Part shown: in pieces, positions 18,391 to 27,431 of the stretch
How the letters are laid out: each line of letters starts with the position of its first letter
How positions within the stretch are numbered: position 1 is the stretch's first letter
NCBI RefSeq assembly: GCF_000520815.1
Contig: NZ_ASRY01000197.1
Coordinates: forward strand, 1-64,000
Source: Paenibacillus maysiensis
Lineage (GTDB): Bacteria; Bacillota; Bacilli; Paenibacillales; Paenibacillaceae
Direction of reading: 5' to 3'
Length of the DNA: 64,000 nt
The notes under the pieces: model-generated
What the model was told of the DNA's origin: nothing
What the model saw: only the letters and a program-made list of their open reading frames with translations
Databases searched by the model: none
Program-made: the position numbers and the translations under genes

Positions 18391-18794
18391 CTTTTTAAGG
18401 TATTTGGCTTTAATGATGATATGAACCATGGTGGATTGCGTAAGGTTTCCTAGACAGGTGCAATCACGGGAATTATAAAATAGTTCTATATACCTATGTA
18501 TGCGTTAGTATGAAAGTTTCTAGAATTTACATTGTCGTATACCTACTCCTACTACGATTATGGTAGAATAGCACTAAGTTTTTAATTGTATTACCAATTC
18601 ATCAGGACAAGACTGGTATCAAATGAATAAATGGAAGATTTTGAGGGTTCTCTTTTGACCAAAAGACTTGCATTAATGTGTAAATAAAGGGTTTAAATGA
18701 GAATAAGAGAATACCCTGCTTTCCAGAAAGACGTAAGACCATGGATGCAGGGACAGGGCAAGAGGCAGAGTCGGGGACGGTTCAGGGAGGTATT
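18391..18794. other. Long leader / intergenic region before the glycan cluster
   Basis: About 400 bases without a credible gene precede the glycan cluster. A TTGACC at 18655 followed about 18 bp later by TGTAAA is a weak promoter candidate. A CCCTGC (about 18715) and GCAGGG (about 18746) pair could fold the leader just before the first gene. I looked specifically for a c-di-GMP (GEMM) riboswitch and saw none of its conserved blocks. Confidence 0.35.
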
Positions 18795-19046
18795 ATGAGA
18801 AGCAAAAGAACGACGCGGCAGTTAAAGAGCGCATGGATCGGTTATCGCGTTTCTGACGCCGATCAGTTGGTGTCTTTGTTGCACGAAGAGCGGATACAGG
18901 CGGAGAAGTTGCTGCGCGAGGAACGGGAGCTTTTCCACGCGGCGCTGGAACGGAAGAAGCAACGGGACGCGGAGTTGAAGCAGCTGCTTGCGGATGCGCT
19001 CGCAGAAGAGCGGCGTTGGATTGAAAGGGCGGGAATCCATGGGTGA
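18795..19046 (+). CDS. Small charged coiled-coil protein at head of glycan cluster
   Basis: The frame extends back to 18741, but ATG 18795 follows GGGAGG (18785-18790) and is preferred, giving 83 aa; the 4-base spacing is tight, so the longer 101-aa form cannot be excluded. Residues about 22-80 form a strongly charged, Leu/Glu/Arg-rich amphipathic helix with heptad character, predicted as a coiled coil. No family is recognised. Its stop overlaps the next start (ATGGGTGA), implying translational coupling with the MshEN glycosyltransferase, whose own N terminus is also coiled coil. A role as partner or scaffold for that enzyme is inference. Confidence 0.6.
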   Translation: MRSKRTTRQLKSAWIGYRVSDADQLVSLLHEERIQAEKLLREERELFHAALERKKQRDAELKQLLADALAEERRWIERAGIHG

Positions 19047-21501
19047 CAGGCTGAGGTGGCAGGTTGGGGGAGTTTCAATTCTCCAAACCAAGAGAAGAAT
19101 AAAAGAAGAGCGTCAGCAGATCGCTCGACTGGAGCAGCAGCTGGAGGCCCAGCGGACGGAGCAGGCCCCGGTGCTGTACAAGCTGGATTTTCATATTGAG
19201 GAACTGGAACGGCGGCTTCAGGATACGGAACTGCGTATTCAGGCATTACAGAGCGCAGCGGATACGGCAGCAGCGGTGGAGCAATTGCTGGATGAGAGTG
19301 TGCAGGATGGACAAGCGCAGGAAGCACAGGTCCAATATGCTAGCGGCCAACAGGAACAGGCTGCGGCAGGAGCCGTCTTTGGAGTAGTCTCCAGCGCTCC
19401 TGGTTCAGCAGGCGGAGAGGCCGCCACGGGAATACAGAACGGACGGAACGGCAAGGCCCGCCTGGGAGATCAATTGGTGGACAACGGCATAATTACCCGC
19501 GATCAGCTTACCGACGCTATCCGAAACCAAAAACGTTACGGTGGCAGGCTGGGCGACATTTTGGTAGAGATGGGCTTCATTACCGGAGAGCAGTTGCAGG
19601 AGCAGGTGGACGGTGATGAATCCAAAGAGCGACTGGGCGACATGCTGGTACGTTCCGGCTATATTTCACCAGGGCAACTGGAGCGAGCGCTGGAATTCCA
19701 GGCGAAGAGCGGCGGGCTGCTCGGCGATATTTTGCTGTCATTGCAAATGCTGGAGCCTGCGGATTTGTACCGCGCGATTGCTACACAGAACCGAATCGGC
19801 CGTATTGGCGAAGAGCTGGCACTGGATGCGGCCTACAAGCTGCCGGAGCAGGTGGCTATGGCTTACGGCGTGGTTGTTATTCATGAATATATGAACCGCT
19901 ATATTGTGGCGGTCAGTGATCCGTTGCCGGAAGAGCGGCGCCTGAAGCTGGAGGACATTCTCGGCATGCCGGTGGAGCAGGTGCTAGCGACCAAGGAAGA
20001 GATGGAGCAGCTCTGGGGTAAAATCTACGGTGAAGAAATGATGCAGGAGAGCACGACCGGATTGTTGGAAAAAGAGCCGCACAATTCGGCGCGTACGACC
20101 TTTACGAAGGGACAGCTCTGGGTGTTCGCAGCAATGGGCGTAATTACAGTGCTCGGTCTTTTCTGGAATAGCTGGAATACGGTGCTGATCATCAATATGC
20201 TGATTCAGTTGTTCTATTTTGCCATGACGATCTTCAAATTCGGTATTATTTATCTCGGTTCCCGGCGTGGGGCGCAGCTTCGCTTCTCAAAGGAAGAGGT
20301 CGACGCCATGGATGAGAAAAAGCTGCCGATCTATACGATTCTCGTACCGATGTACAAGGAGGCGGGCGTGCTTCCGATGCTGTTGCGGAATTTGGAGCAG
20401 CTTGATTATCCAAAATCCAAGCTGGATGTGCGGCTGCTGATTGAAGAGGACGATATTGAGACCATTGAGCTGCTTCGTGAAATGAAGCTGCCCGCCTATT
20501 ATACGACACTGGTCGTCCCTGATGGCTTGCCCAAAACCAAGCCGAAGGCGTGTAACTACGGACTTATTCGGGCGCGCGGCGAATTTGTAGTTATTTATGA
20601 TGCCGAGGATCGTCCCGACTCCGACCAGCTAAAAAAGGTCATTGCGGCGTTCGACTCGCTCCCTGAGCATTATGCGTGTATACAAGCCAAGCTCAACTAT
20701 TTTAACAGTACGCAAAATTTGCTGACCCGCTGGTTCACGCAGGAATACAGTATGTGGTTCGAACTGCTGCTGCCGGGTATTATGCAGTTAGATACGCCTA
20801 TTCCTTTGGGCGGAACATCCAATCATTTTCGGGTATCCGTACTCAAAGATATCAATGCGTGGGACCCCTACAATGTAACCGAGGATGCCGATCTGGGTAT
20901 ACGTCTGTATAAAGGCGGCTACAAAACCGCCATTGTCGATTCCCGTACATGGGAGGAAGCCAACAGTCGCGTAGGGAACTGGATTCGTCAGCGGTCACGC
21001 TGGATCAAGGGATACATGCAGACATGGCTGGTTCATATGCGCAATCCGGTGAAGCTGGTGCGCGAGGTGGGCTGGAAAGGCTTTTTCGGCTTTCAGGTAA
21101 TGATTTTGGCGACACCGATGCTACCTTTGCTGAATCCAATCTTTTGGGGATTGCTAATTTTATGGTTTGGCTGGGAAATGGACTTTATTCCCAAGCTGTT
21201 CCCAGGTTATGTGTATTACCTGGCGAGCGCGGAATTTTATATCGGTAATTTTTTGTTCGTATTCAGTAACGTGGCCGGAATGTATTGGGTCATCGGGGAA
21301 CTGGAAGAGCGCGGTGAACGTACATTTTCATATGCGATGGTCAAATATGGGCTACTCTCGCCGTTATATTGGGTACTTATGAGTATAGCTGCGGTGAAAG
21401 CAGCCTGGCAGCTCATTACCAAGCCGTTCTATTGGGAGAAGACGACGCATGGTCTGACTGATATGCACGACTTGGATGATGCCCCGGCACAGTCCTCCTG
21501 A
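19039..21501 (+). CDS. Membrane glycosyltransferase (GT2) with tandem MshEN c-di-GMP-binding domains
   Basis: ATG 19039 overlaps the previous stop; the frame is open further upstream (18988). The 820-aa protein has a coiled coil (residues about 20-85), an Ala/Gln/Gly-rich linker, then four MshEN-type half motifs starting at residues 141 (RLGDQLVDNGIITRDQL), 170 (RLGDILVEMG), 198 (RLGDMLVRSG) and 227 (LLGDILLSLQ), i.e. two tandem MshEN domains. Two membrane helices (about 355-410) follow, then a GT2 catalytic domain (about 429-660) with YDAEDRPD, TEDADLG and the QRSRW motif of processive beta-glycosyltransferases, and further membrane helices. MshEN domains bind c-di-GMP in MshE and NfrB-type enzymes. 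It most likely makes or exports a surface polysaccharide under c-di-GMP control. The sugar substrate is unknown. Confidence 0.85.
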   Translation: MGDRLRWQVGGVSILQTKRRIKEERQQIARLEQQLEAQRTEQAPVLYKLDFHIEELERRLQDTELRIQALQSAADTAAAVEQLLDESVQDGQAQEAQVQYASGQQEQAAAGAVFGVVSSAPGSAGGEAATGIQNGRNGKARLGDQLVDNGIITRDQLTDAIRNQKRYGGRLGDILVEMGFITGEQLQEQVDGDESKERLGDMLVRSGYISPGQLERALEFQAKSGGLLGDILLSLQMLEPADLYRAIATQNRIGRIGEELALDAAYKLPEQVAMAYGVVVIHEYMNRYIVAVSDPLPEERRLKLEDILGMPVEQVLATKEEMEQLWGKIYGEEMMQESTTGLLEKEPHNSARTTFTKGQLWVFAAMGVITVLGLFWNSWNTVLIINMLIQLFYFAMTIFKFGIIYLGSRRGAQLRFSKEEVDAMDEKKLPIYTILVPMYKEAGVLPMLLRNLEQLDYPKSKLDVRLLIEEDDIETIELLREMKLPAYYTTLVVPDGLPKTKPKACNYGLIRARGEFVVIYDAEDRPDSDQLKKVIAAFDSLPEHYACIQAKLNYFNSTQNLLTRWFTQEYSMWFELLLPGIMQLDTPIPLGGTSNHFRVSVLKDINAWDPYNVTEDADLGIRLYKGGYKTAIVDSRTWEEANSRVGNWIRQRSRWIKGYMQTWLVHMRNPVKLVREVGWKGFFGFQVMILATPMLPLLNPIFWGLLILWFGWEMDFIPKLFPGYVYYLASAEFYIGNFLFVFSNVAGMYWVIGELEERGERTFSYAMVKYGLLSPLYWVLMSIAAVKAAWQLITKPFYWEKTTHGLTDMHDLDDAPAQSS

Positions 21502-21524
21502 ATATAAAGAAAGAAGGAGCAAGA

Positions 21525-22532
21525 ATGGAGACAAAAACACCTTTTTTATCCGTTGTCATTCCCATGTACAATGAAAGCTCGCATCTGGAGCGTTCCCTCA
21601 AGGTGATTGACGGGGTGCTGTCTGTCGCCACTTCACGTTATGAGCTGATTGTCATAGATGACGGTTCCAAAGATGATACGTGGCTCAAGCTGTCTGAATT
21701 GTCCCGCCGTATGCCTTCTCTGCTTGCACTTCGGCTGAGCCGGAACTTCGGCAAGGAGCTGGCGCTGTGCGCTGGTTTGGAAAATGCCTCCGGCGATGCC
21801 ATCATCGTCATGGACGGCGATTTGCAGCATCCTCCTGAGATGATTGGGGAAATGGTGCGTTTATGGCAGGATGAGGGCTACGATCTGGTCGAATGTGTGA
21901 AGGAATTCCGGGGAGAAGAGTCGATGGGCAAAAAGCTTGGGGCTTCATTGTTCTACGCGACCTTGAATCGTTTGACAGGCTTTAACCTCAAAGATGCCTC
22001 GGATTATAAGCTGCTGGATCGCCGGGTGGTGGACGCGTGGATGGCGATGCCTGAGCGGATGCCGTTTTTTCGCGGAATGACGGCCTGGCTTGGTTTCCGC
22101 AAAACCCAGATTTCATTCCGGGTGGCTCCGCGGGAGGAGGGTCCCAGCCGCTGGAGTCCGTTCGGGCTGTTTCGGCTGGCAGCAGAAGCGATTGTTTCGT
22201 TTTCAACCGTACCGCTGCGGGTAGTAAGTCTGATGGGAATCATTTTTATGCTGATTTCAGTCGTCTTGGGAATTCAAACCTTGATGCGCAAATTAATGGG
22301 TGACGCTGTGACCGGTTTTACCACTGTCATATTGCTGCTCTTGATCATTGGCAGTGTCCTCATGCTGTCCATTGGAGTGGTAGGAGAATATATTGCCGCC
22401 ATATATCACGAAGTCAAAGCCCGCCCCCGTTATCTAATCGCAGATAAACGGGCGAATGCTGACCGATTGTGGGTGGATAGGGAGTTTAATCAACATGATC
22501 AGACGTTCGTATCTAAAGTATCCAATCATTAA
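21525..22532 (+). CDS. GtrB/DPM1-like polyprenyl-phosphate glycosyltransferase
   Basis: This 335-aa GT2 protein starts with a catalytic domain carrying SVVIPMYNES, VIDDGSKDDTW and the metal-binding VMDGDLQHPPE. Two C-terminal membrane helices (about 232-255 and 265-290) follow, then a cytosolic tail with the GEYIAAIYHEVKARPRY motif. This architecture is that of GtrB/YkoT-like enzymes that move a sugar from a nucleotide donor to polyprenyl phosphate on the cytoplasmic side. It starts 23 bases after the MshEN enzyme, with a strong AAGGAG, and overlaps the downstream gtrA-like gene by 38 bases. Together with GtrA and the GT-C proteins it forms a complete lipid-linked sugar transfer route; the specific sugar is not deducible. 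Confidence 0.88.
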   Translation: METKTPFLSVVIPMYNESSHLERSLKVIDGVLSVATSRYELIVIDDGSKDDTWLKLSELSRRMPSLLALRLSRNFGKELALCAGLENASGDAIIVMDGDLQHPPEMIGEMVRLWQDEGYDLVECVKEFRGEESMGKKLGASLFYATLNRLTGFNLKDASDYKLLDRRVVDAWMAMPERMPFFRGMTAWLGFRKTQISFRVAPREEGPSRWSPFGLFRLAAEAIVSFSTVPLRVVSLMGIIFMLISVVLGIQTLMRKLMGDAVTGFTTVILLLLIIGSVLMLSIGVVGEYIAAIYHEVKARPRYLIADKRANADRLWVDREFNQHDQTFVSKVSNH

Positions 22533-22914
22533 ATACGGTATTGTGGGACTGCTGGGTACAGGTATCCACGTCGGTGTGCTTGTGCTGCTGGTAGAGCTGT
22601 TCAAGGTGCCTGCGGTAACAGCTACGACGATAGGATTTGTGGCGACGCTGCTCGTCTCGTATGTGTTGAATCGCAACTGGACGTTCGAGCCCACCGGCGA
22701 GGGGAGTCGCACCCAGTTTCTTAAATATTTGTTGGTCTGCTCCTGTGGCCTGCTCTTAAATGCAGGTCTTATGTACGCAACCATTCACTGGATCGGCTGG
22801 TCGTATCTGATCGGTGAGGTACTGACCACCATCATCGTGCCCGTTCATAATTACATCTGGAACCGCTATTGGATTTTCTCCGTTCCGCAAAAGCGTCAGA
22901 AAGAGGCTTCATGA
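22495..22914 (+). CDS. GtrA-family flippase-like membrane protein
   Basis: ATG 22495 has AGGGAG 10 bases upstream and lies inside the end of the preceding gene; the longer in-frame form from 22456 is less likely. The 139-aa product has four membrane helices and the GtrA signatures FxxVGxxxT (here YGIVGLLGTGIHVG), the YVLNRNWTF motif and a C-terminal NYIWNRYWIF. GtrA-family proteins are thought to flip polyprenyl-phosphate sugars made by GtrB-type enzymes across the membrane. Its stop overlaps the next start by ATGA (22911-22914), so GtrB-like, GtrA-like and GT-C-like genes are translationally coupled. Confidence 0.9.
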   Translation: MIRRSYLKYPIIKYGIVGLLGTGIHVGVLVLLVELFKVPAVTATTIGFVATLLVSYVLNRNWTFEPTGEGSRTQFLKYLLVCSCGLLLNAGLMYATIHWIGWSYLIGEVLTTIIVPVHNYIWNRYWIFSVPQKRQKEAS

Positions 22915-24515
22915 TTTTAAAAAAACATGGAAAAACGTTGTTGTTATTTGCTTGTATTGCTGCGCTTGAACTGGCTGTAGGCATTTATTTTGCCTGGTAT
23001 CTGGGTTATATGCACACAGATGCCCTCAGTCGCGTAGCTAATGCATTTTATGTGCTGTACAGTCGTGACCCGCATTTGGGAGCTATTGGTTTTGTATGGA
23101 ATCCGCTGCCCAGCTTGATGGAACTGGTTGTGCTGTTGTTTTATCCGTTATTTCCTGTACTGGCTTCCCACGGGCTGGCGGCCGTCATGGTGAGTAGCCT
23201 GTTCGCAGGCGCAAGCGCAGCCTTATTGTACGGGACGGGGAAGCAACTGGGGCTTCATGGCGGTATCAGTCTGCTGATCGCGCTGTTGTTTTCACTGAAT
23301 CCGTTTATGTTTCTATTTGGCTTCAACGGCTTGAGCGATTCGCCCTATATCTTTTTTATTTTGTTGACGGTGAGTCGTTTCTGTATGTGGCTGAAGGATC
23401 GCAAGGCGGCACACTTGATTGTGTCAGGCTTTGCGCTTGCCTTGGCCTTTTGGGTACGCTATGAAGCAGTTCCGCTCGGCGTTGCTATGGCTTTGGGTGT
23501 GCTGCTGACGGTTCTTTTTCTACATGGGCGGCGCATCGCCAAAGACACGAATACAAAGGAATTATCCATCAGTGAGCGTCTGTACAAGGTGGAAGCGACC
23601 TGGCTGTTGTTATTGCTGCCGATCATCTTTTCCGGTCTGCTCTGGATCTTTTTTAACTGGATTATTATGGGCGACCCGCTTTATTTTTTACGTTCGGAAT
23701 ATTCCAATGCCACCCAATCGGCGGCTTTGCTGGAGGATCAGCGTTTTGCGGCGATGTTTGCCCATCCTGCGCTGATGCTGCAATTTATCGGGCAACGTAC
23801 TTCATGGTATGCGGCACCTCTGATTGCAATTTTGCTCGTACGTTTATTGGACAAGCGTCTGTTCAGTTGGAGCACATTAACACTGCTGGCAATCTTCCTA
23901 TCCGTACCCGGTCTTCAATTTTTGCTGATGCTCAAGCAGTCCTCTTTCGGCTGGTTTCGGTACTTTATGTACGTTTTCCCGATTACGGTGGCCTGGGTGC
24001 CATATGAGCTGAGTTTAATGAAGGGGAAAATGCGGGGAGTCGGAGTGTCTATGGTGACAGCCGGGATGCTGATTACAGCAGGCTTGTTGTCCTATGCGCT
24101 CAGCAATCCCGCTATTGCGGCAGATGAACACAGCTACCTGACGCATAGTGGAAATGAAAGCTATGATCGGCAATTAATTGAACGAAAAATTGCGCCGTGG
24201 CTGGATGAGCATTATAGTTCGTCTCTCATTTTGACAGATTCCTATGCGGCTTATCCAATTATTTTGAGCAGCAGGATTCCAAAGAAGTTTATGATTACGA
24301 GCGACTATGATTTTGGAAAATCCTTAACGGATCTGCCTGCTTCCAAGGTGGATTATGTTCTGGTAACGCGAGTGGTGAAAGGAGTTCCGCTGGATCAGGT
24401 AAACCGAAGCTACCCCGATCTGTTTGAAAAGGGCGCTCCGTGGGCTTCCCTGGTACGTGATTTTAGTGGACAGTGGCGGTTGTACAAAGTGGAACATGAT
24501 ACAGAGCTGCGATAA
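22911..24515 (+). CDS. Multispanning GT-C-like glycosyltransferase, paralog 1
   Basis: The 534-aa membrane protein (ATG 22911, AAAGAGG upstream) has about 11 helices and a soluble C-terminal domain of about 110 residues. An acidic residue sits in the first extracytoplasmic loop (YMHTDALSRVANAF), the position of the catalytic acidic residue in GT-C (PMT/ArnT-like) enzymes, which transfer sugars from polyprenyl-phosphate donors outside the membrane. The conserved HLGAIGF.WNPLPSL segment and LNPF..LFG.NGLSDS segment recur in the next gene, its close paralog. It is likely the acceptor-side transferase of the cluster. No exact family name is assigned. Confidence 0.7.
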   Translation: MILKKHGKTLLLFACIAALELAVGIYFAWYLGYMHTDALSRVANAFYVLYSRDPHLGAIGFVWNPLPSLMELVVLLFYPLFPVLASHGLAAVMVSSLFAGASAALLYGTGKQLGLHGGISLLIALLFSLNPFMFLFGFNGLSDSPYIFFILLTVSRFCMWLKDRKAAHLIVSGFALALAFWVRYEAVPLGVAMALGVLLTVLFLHGRRIAKDTNTKELSISERLYKVEATWLLLLLPIIFSGLLWIFFNWIIMGDPLYFLRSEYSNATQSAALLEDQRFAAMFAHPALMLQFIGQRTSWYAAPLIAILLVRLLDKRLFSWSTLTLLAIFLSVPGLQFLLMLKQSSFGWFRYFMYVFPITVAWVPYELSLMKGKMRGVGVSMVTAGMLITAGLLSYALSNPAIAADEHSYLTHSGNESYDRQLIERKIAPWLDEHYSSSLILTDSYAAYPIILSSRIPKKFMITSDYDFGKSLTDLPASKVDYVLVTRVVKGVPLDQVNRSYPDLFEKGAPWASLVRDFSGQWRLYKVEHDTELR

Positions 24516-24540
24516 TTGTATTTCTGGCAGGAGAGTAGTT

Positions 24541-24602
24541 GTGGTTGGGGTGATTCGGCTGTAGGTTGGAAAGTACGGCTATAGCCGAATCGCCGCAACC
24601 AG
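24541..24602 (+). repeat. Inverted repeat between the two GT-C paralogs
   Basis: GGTTGGGGTGATTCGGCT pairs with AGCCGAATCGCCGCAACC (two mismatches) around a loop of about 22 bases. There is no T-run, so it is not an ordinary terminator. It ends just before the next ribosome binding site and may moderate expression of, or protect, the distal cistron's mRNA. Confidence 0.7.
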
Positions 24603-24621
24603 TTTGAGGGGGAACGAGAGA

Positions 24622-26253
24622 ATGTCCTTTCGCAAATGGTCTGCAAGCAGATGGATGGTTATAGGTCTGTTTGTGTTTATACTTGTGCTGGAGCTGTCCG
24701 CAGGCATCTATTTCAGCTATGTACTGGGGTATATGCATACAGACGCGCTCAGTCGCGTGGCCAATGCATTTTATGTGCTGTATAGCCGTGATCCGCATTT
24801 GGGTGCCATCGGATTCATCTGGAATCCGTTGCCCAGTCTTTTGGAACTGGTGATATTACTGCTATATCCGTTATTTCCAGCATTAGCATCCTACGGATTG
24901 GCGGCTGTCATTCTGAGTGCTTCCTTTGCCGCTTTGACAGCTGTGCTGCTGTATCGGGCAGGTGTCAGAACAGGGCTTGGCTCGGGAATGAGCTTGATGC
25001 TGGCGCTGCTCTATGCGCTGAATCCGTTTATTTTACTATTCGGTGCTAACGGACTGAGCGATTCGCTATACATATATTTTATTATGATGACAGTGATTGA
25101 ATTTGCGCTGTGGCTCAAGGACCGCATGACGGCGAGTCTGATCGTATCCGGATTAGCGCTTGCCATGGCGTTCTGGACTCGATATGAAGCAGTCCCTCTG
25201 GGGGTGGCGATGGCAGGCGGTGTGGTCGTAGCCGTTCTGTTTCTTCACCGAAACATGGACAGACGTGAGCTGCCTTTATGGGAAAAGCTGCATAAGGTCG
25301 AGGCGACCTGGCAGCTTCTCCTGCTGCCCGTTGTCTTTTCCGGTCTGCTGTGGATTTTCTTTAACTACCTCATTATGGGAAACGCCTTTTATTTCCTCAA
25401 TTCAGAGTATTCCAACACGGCGCAATCGGCAGAGCTGCTAAATGATGATAAATTCGTGGAAATCTTTACTCATCCGTTGGTTGCCTTGAAATTCATCGCT
25501 TCCAAAACGCTCTGGTATTCTGTGCCGTTGTTCGCTATTCTGTTCATTCGCCTGTTAAGCGGGCGGTTGTTGCGGTGGGGAACGCTGATTATTTTGCTGT
25601 TGTTCCTGTCTGTGCCGGGTTTACAATTTTTACTCATGATGAAGCAATCTTCATATGGATGGTTCCGCTATTTTATGTATGTGTTTCCGATTACCGTCGC
25701 CTGGCTGCCGTATGAGCTGAGCCAACTCCAGGGGAGAGGGCGACGGGCGGCCTTTGGTCTGGTATCCGTCAGTCTGGTGCTTACCGCCGGATTACTCTCT
25801 TATGCGCTGACTCGCCCGGATATCGCGCCAGATGAGAACAGCTTCCTCACACGAACAGGTAATGTGAACTATGTGAGACAGGAATCGGACCGGAAAATTG
25901 CGGTCTGGCTGGATGAGCATTTGCCCAAGTCGACCATTATGACCGATTCGGCCTCAGCCTACACCATGATCGTGTATAGCCAGTATCCAAAGCGCTTTCT
26001 AATCACGAGTGATTATACGTTTAACAGGGCATTAAGCTATCCGCAGGAAAGTCATGTGGATTATATCCTTGTACCCCAGATCAAGTCGGGCATGCCACTG
26101 AGTAAAATCAACATGGTGTATCCGAATTTGTATGAAAAAGGAGCACCCTGGGTTCAGCTCGAACGCGAGTTTAACGGGGAATGGCGCTTGTACAAAGTGC
26201 TACCCAAGTCACAATCCGAATCTCCATCTACGGCTACGACAAAAGCTCCTTGA
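24622..26253 (+). CDS. Multispanning GT-C-like glycosyltransferase, paralog 2
   Basis: The start is ATG 24622 after GAGGGGGAACGAGAGA; the frame opens at a TTG in 24604. The 543-aa product is collinear with the preceding gene across nearly its whole length: the same YMHTDALSRVANAFYVLYSR loop, the same SSFGWFRYFMYVFPITVAW-type helix near residue 350, and the same C-terminal soluble domain ending in GxWRLYKV. The tandem duplication has diverged clearly at DNA level, so it is not recent. The two enzymes may add different sugars or act on different acceptors, which is inference. The C terminus adds a Ser/Pro/Thr tail. A terminator follows (26300-26357). Confidence 0.7.
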   Translation: MSFRKWSASRWMVIGLFVFILVLELSAGIYFSYVLGYMHTDALSRVANAFYVLYSRDPHLGAIGFIWNPLPSLLELVILLLYPLFPALASYGLAAVILSASFAALTAVLLYRAGVRTGLGSGMSLMLALLYALNPFILLFGANGLSDSLYIYFIMMTVIEFALWLKDRMTASLIVSGLALAMAFWTRYEAVPLGVAMAGGVVVAVLFLHRNMDRRELPLWEKLHKVEATWQLLLLPVVFSGLLWIFFNYLIMGNAFYFLNSEYSNTAQSAELLNDDKFVEIFTHPLVALKFIASKTLWYSVPLFAILFIRLLSGRLLRWGTLIILLLFLSVPGLQFLLMMKQSSYGWFRYFMYVFPITVAWLPYELSQLQGRGRRAAFGLVSVSLVLTAGLLSYALTRPDIAPDENSFLTRTGNVNYVRQESDRKIAVWLDEHLPKSTIMTDSASAYTMIVYSQYPKRFLITSDYTFNRALSYPQESHVDYILVPQIKSGMPLSKINMVYPNLYEKGAPWVQLEREFNGEWRLYKVLPKSQSESPSTATTKAP

Positions 26254-26299
26254 TGTGTGGCAGGACCATGAATATTGGTTAGCATATTGCTTCATAACG

Positions 26300-26357
26300 A
26301 ATACCCACAGCTTAACCACTGCGCCATGATACGGCGAGGGAAGCTGCGGGTATTTTT
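26300..26357. terminator. Bidirectional terminator between glycan cluster and esterase
   Basis: AATACCCACAGCTT (26300-26313) pairs with AAGCTGCGGGTATT (26341-26354), followed by T6 rightward. The leftward T-run is weaker. Confidence 0.8.
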
Positions 26358-26376
26358 TCACACCTATTTACCGTCT

Positions 26377-27165
26377 TTACCGCCCCTTGAGCGGCAGCCA
26401 AGCGAGGACATCCTGAATTTTTGCATCCCAATATCCCCATTCATGAGTCCCTGGACCCTCTTCGTAGGTCAGTGGAATCCCGGCAGTATCGCAGGCTTTA
26501 CGAAAGGTCTGGTTTCCTTCATACAGAAAATCCTCCGTACCACAGCACTGGTAGAGCCGGGGGAGCGAAGTCCCCAAGGTAGCATGACGTTGCAGCAGCT
26601 CCAGCAAATCGTGGTCTGTTCCCCGTATTTCATTTGGACCAAAAATGTGACTCCATTCCGCAGAACTCATTACTTTATGCGTAGGGTCGATGCGTGCTGC
26701 ATGTAAATCCATCACCCCTGAGAGACTGGCAGCGGCCGCAAAGCGCTCTGGATGCTGGAGTGCCAGTTTGAAGGCTCCGTACCCGCCCATGGAAAGACCC
26801 GCAACAAAGTTGTCTTCCCGCTTGGCGGACAAGGGAAAGAAGGAGCGTGCCAAAGCTGGCAATTCTTCACTGATAAAGGTCTCGTAAGCCCCTCCCTGCT
26901 CCATATTCGTATAAAAGCTCCGGTGCACCTGCGGCATCACAACAGCAATACCGAGTGAAGCAACGTAGCGTTCAATGGAGGTTCTGCGTAACCAGATCGA
27001 ATCATCGTCCGACAGGCCGTGCAGCAAATACAGTGTTGGGTGTGGTCCGGTTCCTTGCTTGCCCTCCAGCCCTATCTGCGTATGGGTTTCCTGAGGGAGA
27101 ATAGCATGCATGGATGTGCTCAAGCCAAGAACTTCCGAATAAAACTGACATTGAATAAGAGCCAT
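26377..27165 (-). CDS. Alpha/beta-hydrolase esterase (EstA/FrmB type)
   Basis: The 262-aa cytosolic esterase has the nucleophile elbow GLSMGGYGA with Ser125, Asp212 in GTEDFLYEG and His241 in GTHEWGYWD, a complete catalytic triad. The [17 protein letters not shown] oxyanion region (residues 44-60) and WGYWD tail are typical of the esterase-D-like group that includes tributyrin esterase EstA and S-formylglutathione hydrolase FrmB. There is no signal peptide. Substrates are probably short-chain esters; no formaldehyde genes are nearby to argue for FrmB. The ribosome binding site is AAAGAGG, close to the ATG at 27165. It stands alone on the minus strand. Confidence 0.85.
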   Translation of the reverse strand: MALIQCQFYSEVLGLSTSMHAILPQETHTQIGLEGKQGTGPHPTLYLLHGLSDDDSIWLRRTSIERYVASLGIAVVMPQVHRSFYTNMEQGGAYETFISEELPALARSFFPLSAKREDNFVAGLSMGGYGAFKLALQHPERFAAAASLSGVMDLHAARIDPTHKVMSSAEWSHIFGPNEIRGTDHDLLELLQRHATLGTSLPRLYQCCGTEDFLYEGNQTFRKACDTAGIPLTYEEGPGTHEWGYWDAKIQDVLAWLPLKGR

Positions 27166-27431
27166 AAGAAAACCTCTTTTACTAAGGATTTTGTGACCTC
27201 ATGCAGTGATTTAACATACGACCGATGATTCATTCAGTATAACGTAGTCTGTCCAAATATACATATCCAAGTAAATAACTAGGTATTAAGTCCCGAGTCT
27301 CATGTATCCTACATAAGGACGGGTTATGGTTATATGGGACGATTTTTTTAATTTGGGGGTTATTTGGGTTTGATTTCTGGTAAAGTGTTTAAAAAAGAAT
27401 GGTGAAGCCAATCAAAGGAGGAATTCAGAGT

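Noticed and set aside
18391-18794. c-di-GMP (GEMM) riboswitch upstream of the MshEN glycosyltransferase
   Set aside because: The region was searched by eye for the conserved blocks of both known classes and none was found.
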